64,000 nt of DNA from Flavobacterium sp. N2270 (GTDB taxonomy: Bacteria > Bacteroidota > Bacteroidia > Flavobacteriales > Flavobacteriaceae). The notes below the pieces were generated by a model that was not told where the DNA came from, made no database searches, and worked only from the letters and a program-made list of their open reading frames with translations. Below, piece by piece: positions 54,287 through 63,700 of the stretch; the first letter of the stretch is position 1; every line of letters starts with the position of its first letter. Made by a program: the position numbers and the translations under genes. The stretch spans positions 1,488,001-1,552,000 of the forward strand of contig NZ_CP110005.1 in NCBI RefSeq assembly GCF_025947225.1, given 5' to 3'.

Positions 54287-54381
54287 AAAAAATATTTTTT
54301 TAGAAGATAAATAATAACTAAATTTGCAGTTGCTTTTTTAGGGGTTGTTTTAACTGAATATAAAGCATAAAATAACAATCA

Positions 54382-55176
54382 ATGAATAAATTTTTAGGAT
54401 TTCTTTTATTAGTATTAAGTATTGTATCTTGTAGTCCATATCAAAAAGCTTTAAAAAGCGACGATGTTTCTGTAAAGAGTGAGATGGCAAATACAATGTA
54501 TGAAAAAGGAAAATATACAAAAGCAATAAGACTATACGAACAAGTTGCTCCAGTTTATAGAGGTAAACCTCAAGCAGAGCGTATGTTCTATTTGTATTCT
54601 AAAGCATTATATGATTCTAAACAATATTATTTAGCTGGATATCAGTTAGAAAATTTTGTTGCAACTTACCCTAAAAGTGAAAAAAGAGAAGAAACAGCAT
54701 TTTTAGGAGCGGAATGTTTTTATAAATTATCACCTGTATATAGTTTAGATCAAACAGATTCTGAAAAAGCTATTAGTAAAATGCAAAAGTTTATAGATAC
54801 TTATCCAAGCTCTGAATATTTACCACAAGCTAATGCTTATGTTAAAGAATTAAGAGAGAAGATGGAAATGAAAGCTTTTGAAATTGCAAAACAATATAAT
54901 ACTATTTCAGATTATAAAGGAGCATTAAAAGCATTAGAATTATTTATTGCAGATTATCCTGGAACACCATATAAAGAGCAAGCATTATTTTATAGATTAG
55001 ATTCTGCTTATAAACTTGCAATTAATAGTGTTGAATATAAAAAGGAAGAAAGATTAAATTATGCAAAGACAACCTTTAATAGTTTAATAAAATTTAATAG
55101 CGCTACAGAGTTTAAAGCGGAGGCAGATGAAATGGCTGCAAGTATTGACAAAGAGTTACAACAATTTTCTAAATAA
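54382..55176 (+). CDS. bamD: Outer membrane protein assembly factor BamD
   Basis: This 264-residue lipoprotein has lipobox IVSC (Cys17), followed by TPR-like repeats: AMRLYEQV-type helices around 50-80, YYLAGYQLENFVATYPKSE (about 91-109), and later SKMQKFIDTYPSSEYLPQA and GALKALELFIADYPGTPY. It is the peripheral partner of BamA in inserting outer-membrane barrels. It is followed by rpoZ after 10 bases. Confidence 0.93.
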   Translation: MNKFLGFLLLVLSIVSCSPYQKALKSDDVSVKSEMANTMYEKGKYTKAIRLYEQVAPVYRGKPQAERMFYLYSKALYDSKQYYLAGYQLENFVATYPKSEKREETAFLGAECFYKLSPVYSLDQTDSEKAISKMQKFIDTYPSSEYLPQANAYVKELREKMEMKAFEIAKQYNTISDYKGALKALELFIADYPGTPYKEQALFYRLDSAYKLAINSVEYKKEERLNYAKTTFNSLIKFNSATEFKAEADEMAASIDKELQQFSK

Positions 55177-55186
55177 GACTTAAATC

Positions 55187-55501
55187 ATGGATTTAAAAAA
55201 GACAAATGCTTCAGTAAACACAATTACATATGATAAAAATGTAATTGAAGCTCCAACAGGAAACATTTATGAAGCGATTACAATCATGGCAAAAAGAGCA
55301 GGACAAATTAACACTGAAATTAAAAAAGAGTTAATTGAAAAGTTGGAAGAATTTGCTACATATAATGATAGTTTAGAGGAAATTTTTGAAAATAAAGAAC
55401 AAATTGAAGTTTCTAAATTTTACGAAAAATTACCAAAGCCACACGCATTAGCGGTACAAGAGTGGTTAGAAGAAAAAATCTATTATAGAGATACAAAATA
55501 A
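55187..55501 (+). CDS. rpoZ: RNA polymerase omega subunit (Bacteroidota type)
   Basis: This 104-residue protein is of the Rpb6-like omega type. NIYEAITIMAKRAGQI (about 26-41) is the conserved core helix that wraps the beta-prime C-terminus, and a Glu-rich tail with LPKPHALAVQEWLEEKIYYRD follows. It stabilises RNA polymerase. Its place between bamD and coaBC is the usual one in this phylum. Confidence 0.9.
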   Translation: MDLKKTNASVNTITYDKNVIEAPTGNIYEAITIMAKRAGQINTEIKKELIEKLEEFATYNDSLEEIFENKEQIEVSKFYEKLPKPHALAVQEWLEEKIYYRDTK

Positions 55502-55511
55502 TACAAAAACT

Positions 55512-56723
55512 ATGTCTGTACTAAGCGGTAAAAAAATCTTACTAGGAATTTCTGGTGGTATCGCTGCTTATAAAACAGCACATCTTGTTAGACTATTTAT
55601 AAAAGCAGGTGCACATATCCAAGTGATAATGACACCTGCTTCTAAGGATTTTATAACTCCATTAACTTTGTCAACTCTTTCTAAAAATCAGGTATATTCA
55701 GATTTTTTTAATGAAGACGATAAAGAAGCAATGTGGAATAATCATGTAGATTTAGCTCTTTGGGCTGATTTATTTATTATTGCACCTGCCACTGCAAATA
55801 CCATGTCTAAAATGGCAAATGGTAATTGCGATAATCTTTTGATTGCCACTTATTTATCTGCTAAATGTCCGGTTTACTTTGCACCTGCAATGGATTTGGA
55901 TATGTACAAGCACCCTTCAACCTTATCAAGTTTTTCTAAATTAAAACAATTTGGAAATACTATTATCCCAGCTGAAAGCGGCGAACTAGCAAGTGGTTTG
56001 TCTGGTGAAGGTAGAATGGCTGAGCCAGAAAATATAGTTTCATTTTTAGAAAATGATTTATTGTCAAAATTACCTCTAAAAGGAAAAAAAATATTAATTA
56101 CAGCAGGCCCAACATACGAAGCAATAGATCCTGTACGTTTTATAGGAAATCATTCTTCTGGTAAAATGGGTTACGATATAGCTGAAGAAGCCGCTAATAA
56201 AGGAGCGGAAGTCATTTTAGTTTCTGGACCAAGTAATCAAGTTTTAAAGGACAATTCTATTCAATTAATAAAAGTAGTTTCAGCTCAAGAAATGTACGAT
56301 GCATGCCATGCTAATTTTGAAAATGTAGATGTGGCTATTGCTGCTGCGGCTGTTGCTGATTACCGACCTAAAAATGTTGCTTCTCAAAAAATTAAAAAGC
56401 AAGAAACTAATTTAACAATTGAATTAGAGAAAACTCAAGATATTTTAGCTACTTTAGGTGAGAAGAAGAGAAATCAATTTTTAATAGGTTTTGCATTAGA
56501 AACGGAAAATGAGATTGAGAATGCAATAGGTAAGATTAAAAAGAAAAATTTAGATTTAATTGTCTTAAATTCATTAAACGATAAAGGTGCTGGTTTTGGC
56601 CATTCTACTAATAAAGTAACTTTTATTGATAAAAATTTTAAGGAATTGCCAATGGATTTAAAGTCTAAAGAAGCTGTTGCTCAAGATATTGTTAACATAA
56701 TTATTAAACATTATGAAAAGTAG
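55512..56723 (+). CDS. coaBC: Bifunctional PPC decarboxylase / PPC synthase
   Basis: This 403-residue protein fuses CoaC (about 1-180) and CoaB (about 187-403). The FMN-dependent decarboxylase part has GISGGIAAYK, the catalytic His in NNHVDLAL, and APATANTMSKMANG. The synthase part has ITAGPTYEAIDPVRFIGN, AAAVADYRP and KIKK. It makes 4'-phosphopantetheine for CoA. It overlaps the next gene by 11 bases. Confidence 0.96.
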   Translation: MSVLSGKKILLGISGGIAAYKTAHLVRLFIKAGAHIQVIMTPASKDFITPLTLSTLSKNQVYSDFFNEDDKEAMWNNHVDLALWADLFIIAPATANTMSKMANGNCDNLLIATYLSAKCPVYFAPAMDLDMYKHPSTLSSFSKLKQFGNTIIPAESGELASGLSGEGRMAEPENIVSFLENDLLSKLPLKGKKILITAGPTYEAIDPVRFIGNHSSGKMGYDIAEEAANKGAEVILVSGPSNQVLKDNSIQLIKVVSAQEMYDACHANFENVDVAIAAAAVADYRPKNVASQKIKKQETNLTIELEKTQDILATLGEKKRNQFLIGFALETENEIENAIGKIKKKNLDLIVLNSLNDKGAGFGHSTNKVTFIDKNFKELPMDLKSKEAVAQDIVNIIIKHYEK

Positions 56724-57606
56724 AGTTGTATTTGTATTATTAGCTTTTATTAGTTTTCAATCTTTGTTTTCGCAAGAGTTAAACGCAACTGTATCTATTA
56801 ATTATGATAGAATGACAGATGTAAATCCTCAAATATTTAAAAATTTAGAAAAACAACTTATAGAGTTTTTAAATACAACAAAATGGACTGCTAAAGAATA
56901 CAAGCAAAATGAAAAAATTACTTGTAACTTTTTTATAAATATTGCTAAGTATAATTCTAATAATTTTGAGTCTACTTTACAAATTCAGTCTTCTAGACCT
57001 ATTTTTAATTCAACTTACGAATCACCTATATTGAATATAAATGATAAAGATTTTAATTTTCGATACATTGAATTTGAACAATTAATTTATGACCAAAACA
57101 GTTATACCTCTAATTTAATATCTGTTTTAGCATTTTATTCAAACATGATAATTGGTTTAGATAAAGATTCCTTTGAAGATTTAGGAGGAACAAAACAATT
57201 AGAAATAGCTTCTAATATTGTGAATATTGCCCAATCTAGCGGGTATAAAGGATGGAATCAATCAGATGGCGGAAATTCTAATCGTTATTTCTTAATTTCT
57301 GATTTACTTTCAAATACATTTCAACCCTACAGAAAATCATTGTATCAATACCATTTTGAAGGCTTAGACTTAATGGCAGATAATTTGTCAAAAGGAAAAG
57401 ACGGAGTTGCCGTTTCAATTGAAACAATTGCTAAAATTCAAAAAAGCAGACCAAATGCTTTATTAACTAGAACTTTTTTTGATGCTAAAGCAGATGAAAT
57501 TGTAAGTATTTTCTCTGGCGGACCAGCTACAAATAATGCGCAGTTAATTGAAACACTAAATAGAATTTCACCATTGAATTCTGTAAAATGGAACAAGATT
57601 AATTAA
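56713..57606 (+). CDS. DUF4835 family exported protein
   Basis: This 297-residue protein has a signal peptide (about 1-20, SLFSQE). LNATVSINYDRM begins the mature part. FNTTKWT, QIQSSRPIFNSTYESPILN and DNLSKGKDG lie in the middle, and the end is beta-rich. DUF4835 proteins occur in Bacteroidota with T9SS, and from memory some annotators call them PorD; that link is not shown here. It is coupled to coaBC by an 11-base overlap and lies 23 bases before recN. Confidence 0.88.
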   Translation: MKSRVVFVLLAFISFQSLFSQELNATVSINYDRMTDVNPQIFKNLEKQLIEFLNTTKWTAKEYKQNEKITCNFFINIAKYNSNNFESTLQIQSSRPIFNSTYESPILNINDKDFNFRYIEFEQLIYDQNSYTSNLISVLAFYSNMIIGLDKDSFEDLGGTKQLEIASNIVNIAQSSGYKGWNQSDGGNSNRYFLISDLLSNTFQPYRKSLYQYHFEGLDLMADNLSKGKDGVAVSIETIAKIQKSRPNALLTRTFFDAKADEIVSIFSGGPATNNAQLIETLNRISPLNSVKWNKIN

Positions 57607-57629
57607 TTTGTTTTCAATCTATTTTTCAA

Positions 57630-59282
57630 ATGCTTTTATCGTTAACTATAAAAAACTATGCCTTAATAGAATCGTTAGAAATTGATTTTTCTGACAATTT
57701 TTCTATTATTACAGGTGAAACAGGAGCAGGTAAATCAATTCTTCTTGGAGCTTTAGGTTTAGTTTTGGGAAATCGAGCTGATTTATCAGTTTTAAAAGAT
57801 AATGAGCAAAAATGTATTATTGAAGCTCATTTTCTATTGAAAAATTATAATCTTCAAAACTTTTTTATTGAAAACGATTTAGATTATGAAGACAATTCAA
57901 TCATTCGAAGAGAAATTTTACCTTCTGGTAAATCAAGAGCTTTTATTAATGATAGTCCGGTTAATTTAAATGTTCTTCAAGAACTTTCAAATTTTTTAAT
58001 TGACATTCATTCGCAACATCAAACAAGAGAAATTCTAAATGAAGAATACCAATTAGAAATCGTTGATGCAATAGCGAATAACGCCGAAATAATTGTTCAT
58101 TATACTAAAGAATTAAAACAATTTAATTCTATAAAAAAACAATTAAATCAGTTTAAAGCAGAAAAAGAAAATCTTTCAAAAGAACAAGAATACAATACTT
58201 TTTTGTTGAATGAATTATTGTTGGCTAATTTAAAAGAAGGTGAACAAGAATTGCTTGAAGAAGAATTAGAGCAACTTTCAAATGTTGAATTCATTAGTGA
58301 AAGCTTAGATAAAGCATTACAGATTTCAAATGACGAGCAAATCGGAATTTCAGTTCATCTAAATGAAGTAAAACAATCTTTGCAAAAAATTGCAGGTTTA
58401 TCTAAAAATTATGCAGATGTTTCTGAAAGAATAAATAGCATTCAAATTGAATTTCAAGATATTATAAATGAATGTTCTTCTTTTTCTGAAAAAGTGATTA
58501 ATAACCCAGAACGATTAGAAGAAGTAAATACTAAATTACAATCTATTTATACGTTGCAGAAAAAACATCAAGTCAATTCTGTTGAAGAGTTAATTGAAAT
58601 TCGAGAAGAATTAGATGCTAAGGTTGTAAAAGTAGATGATTTAGATTTTCAAATTAATAAATTGGAGACTGAAGTTGCTGATGCTCAAAACAGAGTTGAT
58701 GCATTTGCCAATCAATTATTTGATAGAAGAGTTAAAAGCATAGGAAACTTATCAACTCAAATTGAAACAATATTGAGTAGTTTAGGAATGCCCGATGCTC
58801 AAATTCAGTTTAAAATTACGGCTACCGATTCTTATTTTAAATCAGGAAAAGATACAATTGAGACTTTATTTACTTCAAATAAAGGAATGCAGTTAGGAAT
58901 GCTTAAAAAAGTAGCTTCTGGTGGAGAAATGTCTCGAATTATGTTGGCTATAAAAGCCGTTATGGCAAATTACACCAAACTTCCATCAATTATTTTTGAC
59001 GAAATTGATACTGGAGTCTCAGGTGAAATTGCCATTAAAATTGGTGAAATTATGAAGGAAATGAGTAAAAACATGCAAGTTTTTGCCATTACGCATTTAC
59101 CACAAATTGCAGCAAAAGGAACTCAACATTATAAAGTGTATAAGTTTACAGAAAACGAAACAACAGTTTCTGAGTTAAAATTGCTTACGCAAGAAGAAAG
59201 AATAAAAGAAATTGCCGAAATGTTATCTGGAAAATCAATTTCCGATTCGGCTTTAAATCACGCAAAAGCACTATTAAACTAA
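57630..59282 (+). CDS. recN: DNA repair protein RecN
   Basis: This 550-residue SMC-like ATPase has Walker A GETGAGKS (29-36). Long coiled-coil arms span about 155-375, rich in Glu, Lys and Gln. The signature GGEMSRIMLAIKA is followed by Walker B IIFDEIDTGVSG and the His of THLPQIAAKG. It helps join broken chromosome ends during double-strand break repair. I saw no LexA box nearby. It is the last gene of the dapA to recN run. Confidence 0.96.
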   Translation: MLLSLTIKNYALIESLEIDFSDNFSIITGETGAGKSILLGALGLVLGNRADLSVLKDNEQKCIIEAHFLLKNYNLQNFFIENDLDYEDNSIIRREILPSGKSRAFINDSPVNLNVLQELSNFLIDIHSQHQTREILNEEYQLEIVDAIANNAEIIVHYTKELKQFNSIKKQLNQFKAEKENLSKEQEYNTFLLNELLLANLKEGEQELLEEELEQLSNVEFISESLDKALQISNDEQIGISVHLNEVKQSLQKIAGLSKNYADVSERINSIQIEFQDIINECSSFSEKVINNPERLEEVNTKLQSIYTLQKKHQVNSVEELIEIREELDAKVVKVDDLDFQINKLETEVADAQNRVDAFANQLFDRRVKSIGNLSTQIETILSSLGMPDAQIQFKITATDSYFKSGKDTIETLFTSNKGMQLGMLKKVASGGEMSRIMLAIKAVMANYTKLPSIIFDEIDTGVSGEIAIKIGEIMKEMSKNMQVFAITHLPQIAAKGTQHYKVYKFTENETTVSELKLLTQEERIKEIAEMLSGKSISDSALNHAKALLN

Positions 59283-59347
59283 TTTTTTTTAATAGTTTTG
59301 TAAATCAAACAAACTAATAACAAATTCAACTAATTAACATTTAAGTT

Positions 59348-60538
59348 ATGATTATTGAACCAAGAATGAGAGGATTTATTTGTTTAACATCTCACCCAAA
59401 AGGATGTGAACAAAACGTAAAAAATCAAATCGAATATATTAAATCAAAAGGAGAAATAAACGGACCAAAACGTGTATTGGTAATTGGAGCTTCAACCGGT
59501 TTTGGATTAGCCTCAAGAATTACAAGTGCATTTGGTTCTAATGCTTCTACAATTGGAGTTTTCTTTGAAAAACCACCAAGTGAAGGAAAAACGGCTTCAC
59601 CAGGTTGGTATAATTCTGCGGCTTTTGAACAAGAAGCACATAAAGCGGGTTTATATGCAAAAAGTATTAATGGAGATGCTTTTTCAAAAGAAGTAAAGCA
59701 ACAAACAATTGATATGATTAAAGCCGACTTAGGTCAGGTTGATCAAATCATTTACAGTTTGGCTTCTCCGGTACGTATGCATCCTGAAACTGGAGTTTTA
59801 CACCGTTCAACTTTAAAACCTATTGGAGGAACTTTTACCAATAAAACTGTTGATTTTCATACAGGAAAGGTCTCTGATGTTTCTATTGAACCAGCAAATG
59901 AAGAGGATATTGCCAACACTGTTACTGTAATGGGGGGTGAAGATTGGATGATGTGGATTGATGCTATGAAAGAAGCTGGAGTTTTGGCTGATGGATTAAC
60001 AACAATTGCCTATTCATATATTGGACCAGAAGTTACAGAAGCAGTTTACAGAAAAGGAACAATAGGTCGTGCTAAAGATCATTTAGAAGCAACTGCTTTT
60101 GAAATTACAAATAAATTAAAAGATATTAACGGAAAAGGATATGTTTCTGTAAATAAAGCATTGGTTACACAAGCAAGTTCTGCAATTCCAGTTATTCCAC
60201 TTTATATTTCATTATTATATAAAATTATGAAAGCTGAAGGAATTCATGAAGGTTGTATAGAACAAATTCAGCGTTTATATGCAGATAGATTGTATTCAGG
60301 AAAACCTGTTCCAACAGACGATAAAGGTAGAATAAGAATTGACGATTGGGAAATGCGTGATGATGTTCAAGAACGTATTGCAAAATTATGGAAAGAATCT
60401 ACAACTGAATCATTAGTAGAATTAGGAGATTTAGCAGGTTATAAGCAAGATTTCTTAAATTTATTCGGTTTTGGCTTCGAAGGAGTAGATTATGATGCTG
60501 ATGCTAACGAAATGGTACAAGTAAAGAGTATAAATTAG
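59348..60538 (+). CDS. fabV: Enoyl-ACP reductase FabV
   Basis: This 396-residue NADH-dependent reductase performs the last step of fatty-acid elongation. The FabV-type start MIIEPRMRGFICLTSHP is followed by the cofactor loop GASTGFGLA (47-55) and the active-site Tyr233-x8-Lys242. GGEDWMMWIDAM is another FabV block. FabV is generally tolerant of triclosan. A -7 element TAGTTTTG is at 59293-59300. The gene ends before a 14-bp hairpin. Confidence 0.96.
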   Translation: MIIEPRMRGFICLTSHPKGCEQNVKNQIEYIKSKGEINGPKRVLVIGASTGFGLASRITSAFGSNASTIGVFFEKPPSEGKTASPGWYNSAAFEQEAHKAGLYAKSINGDAFSKEVKQQTIDMIKADLGQVDQIIYSLASPVRMHPETGVLHRSTLKPIGGTFTNKTVDFHTGKVSDVSIEPANEEDIANTVTVMGGEDWMMWIDAMKEAGVLADGLTTIAYSYIGPEVTEAVYRKGTIGRAKDHLEATAFEITNKLKDINGKGYVSVNKALVTQASSAIPVIPLYISLLYKIMKAEGIHEGCIEQIQRLYADRLYSGKPVPTDDKGRIRIDDWEMRDDVQERIAKLWKESTTESLVELGDLAGYKQDFLNLFGFGFEGVDYDADANEMVQVKSIN

Positions 60539-60591
60539 AAATAGAAAGAGGTAATTTAGTTTTATTTCTAACATTTTAAATAGGATATGTT

Positions 60592-60622
60592 ACAAAGGTT
60601 TGAGTTTCACTCAAACCTTTGT
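60592..60622. terminator. Strong hairpin after fabV, without a clear T tract
   Basis: ACAAAGGTTTGAGT (60592-60605), loop TTC and ACTCAAACCTTTGT (60609-60622) form a perfect 14-bp stem. What follows is CGTTTGTC rather than a T run, so it may stop transcription weakly or protect the mRNA 3' end. Confidence 0.55.
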
Positions 60623-60724
60623 CGTTTGTCGGTGTTTTATTACATTTTATCGATATTAACTCTTTAGCTACAAAAAAATAACCTAATAATGAGTATTTTT
60701 GTGTTAACAAAATATTATATACTT

Positions 60725-63700
60725 ATGAAAAAAATTACATTATTATTTACTTTTTTAATAGCCTTTGGGTATTCGACCTATGCGCAAGTTAGTGCATATG
60801 CGTTTTCTCAAAGTTCGGGGACTTATACTCCTATAACTGGAGGTACTGTTTTAGGAAGTACAACATCAGATGATCAAAGATTTGTAGATCCTGCAACTTT
60901 AGCTGGAGGTACAGCTACCACAGGTGTTGGTTTTCCAATTGGATTTAACTTTACATACAATGGAGTTGTTTTTGATAGAGTTGGAATAAACAATAACGGA
61001 TGGATTTCTTTAGGTCAGAGTACTCTAACTCCATCTATAAACATGGCTTCTACTAGTAGTTATTCACCTTTGAGTTCAACATCAACTATTACCCCTACTT
61101 TATTAAGAAGTAGAATTTCTGGTATTGGTGATGATTTACAAGCTCAAACAGGGGCAGAACTTAGAATTGAAACTATTGGTTCTTCTCCAAATAGAGTTTT
61201 TGTTGTCCAATGGACAAATTATATTGAGTATGGATCAACTGGTCAAAGCATGAGTTTTCAAATTCGCTTAAATGAAACTACAAATATTGTAGAAGTTATT
61301 TATGGAAATATGGTTTTTACAGCTAATATCGAAACAGCACAAATTGGTCTAGGAGGCTCTGTAAGTACAGATTTTAATAATAGAACTTCTACTACTGATT
61401 GGAATGCTACTACAGCAGGTACTACAAATACTTCTTCAGTTACTTTTTCTACATCGGTTACGCCACCAACTTCTGGTACTGCATTTATTTGGACTCCTCC
61501 AACACCTTGTTCTGGAACACCAGTTGCAGGTACAGTGGCGCCGGCAACACAAACACTTTTAGTAGGGCAAACACCAGCTCCTTTAGTAGCAAGTGGATAT
61601 AGTTCAGGAGTTACTGGTTTAACTTTTCAATGGGAAGAATCTGACGATGATGGTGCTGCAGACGCATGGGCAAATGCAGTAGGAGGTACTGGAGCTACAA
61701 CAGCTTCATATACTCCTCCAGCTTTTACAACTACAAAATATTATAGATTAGTAGTAACTTGTACAAATGGTGGAGCGTTTGCTAACACGGCTTCAGTTGT
61801 GTTATCAGCTTGTGGAGCTTTCACTGTTCCTACACTTGAAAATTTTACAACTTATGTTCCTGAATGTTGGCAAGAAGCTGACAATGGAGATTTAACAGCA
61901 GGTCCAGCAACTTTTGGAACTTCAGGTTGGATAGCTGATGGTTTTGGAAATGTAGGTACTACTGGTGCTTTTAGATATGAAATTTGGACAACAGGCGCTA
62001 ACGATTGGTTATTAACACCTCTTTATACTATTCCTGCAACTGGTTACGAAATTAAATTTGACGCTGCTGCTACGCAATGGAATACTACAAATGCTCCAAC
62101 AACTGCATGGGAAGCAGATGATTTTGTAGAAGTTTTAGTATCTACAGGAACTACTAATTGGACAGTTTTATATACATTTAACGATACAAATGTTCCTTCT
62201 AATACAGGTACACCTACAATTATTGATTTAGATGCTTATGCAGGAATGGACGTTCGTTTTGCATTTAGAGTTGTTGAAGGTGCAACAAATGGTTCTGCTG
62301 ATATTGATTTTTCAGTAGATAATTTTGAAATTAGAATGACACCGGCTTGTATTGCTCCAACTACATTGTCAGCTTCAAATATTGGAGCTACTTCAGCTGA
62401 TTTATCATGGGTTGATGGTTCTGCAGGTTTACAATTTGATTATGAATATGTTGTTCAAGCTGCTGGAACAGGAATGCCTGCTGCTGCACCTGGAACGGGT
62501 ACTACTTTTGATATTAGTTCATTACCAGCGCCTTCTGGTGTGTTAACAGCTAGTACAGCTTATGAATTTTGGGTAAGAGCAGACTGTGGTGGAAGCGGAT
62601 ATAGTACTTGGACAGGTCCTTATAATTTTACAACTGCTTGTGCTGTATATACTGCACCATTTAACGAGCCATTTGCTACTAATACTTTTCCAAATTGTTG
62701 GTCACAAGGTGGGGCAACTACATGGGAATATGGAAGCTTGACAGGAACAACACCTGCAGGTTTCGCTGATTATGGTGCAAATACTGTAGCAGATCATACT
62801 GCTGCTGCTGGTACTTTTATTGGAATGGATGGTTCAGATAATACAGATGGTGAAGTAAGTACTTTATTATCTCCTTTTATTGATGTTGCACCATTAACTA
62901 CTCCAAGATTAAGATATGCTGTATTCAGCAATAACGTTAATGATGCTGCAAGAAACACTTTAGATGTTGAAGTGTATGATGGTGCTGCTTGGAATACTGT
63001 AAATTCTGTAATTGATAATTTAGGTACAAACTGGGTAGAATTTACAACAGATTTAACTACTTTAACAATAACAGGTCCTATACAAATTAGATTTACTGTT
63101 ACAGGTGTTTCTAATGGAGGTTTTACATTTTATAACGATATCTTGATTGATGATGTAATTGTTGAAGAAACTCCTGCTTGTGCTAATCCTACAAATTTAA
63201 CAGTTACAAACTTAACAGATGCTGCTGCTGATATTTCTTGGACAGCTACAACAGGTAGTTATGAGTATGTATTAGATATGGTTGCGACAGACCCAGCTGG
63301 TTCTGGTACTCCTTATGCTTCAGAAACGTATAACGCTACTGGTCTAACTCAATCTACAACTTATTACTTCCATGTAAGAACAGTTTGTGCAGGATCTACT
63401 TATAGTACTTGGTCTACAGTTTCTTTTACTACTTTAGCTACACCTCCAGCAAATGATGAATGTAGTAATGCAATTCAAGTAAATTGTGGTGATGTTGTTA
63501 CTGGAGATACAAGTATTGGTGCTACAGATAGTGGTAGTAATGCTTCTGCTGATGTTTGGTATTTTTATAATGGAGCAGCAGGTGATATAACAGTAAGTTT
63601 ATGTACGAATACTACTTTTGATAGTTATTTAAGAATATTTGATTCATGTGGTGGTACTCAACTTATGTTTAATGATGATAGTTGTGGTACTCAATCTACA

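Noticed and set aside
54287-54303. A-run/T-run palindrome after dapA as a terminator
   Set aside because: It contains only A and T with no G-C pairs, so it is too weak to call. bamD may still be partly transcribed from dapA.
61399-62546. Short plus-strand frames inside the last large gene
   Set aside because: They lie in other frames of an uninterrupted T9SS protein gene and have biased, motif-free products.
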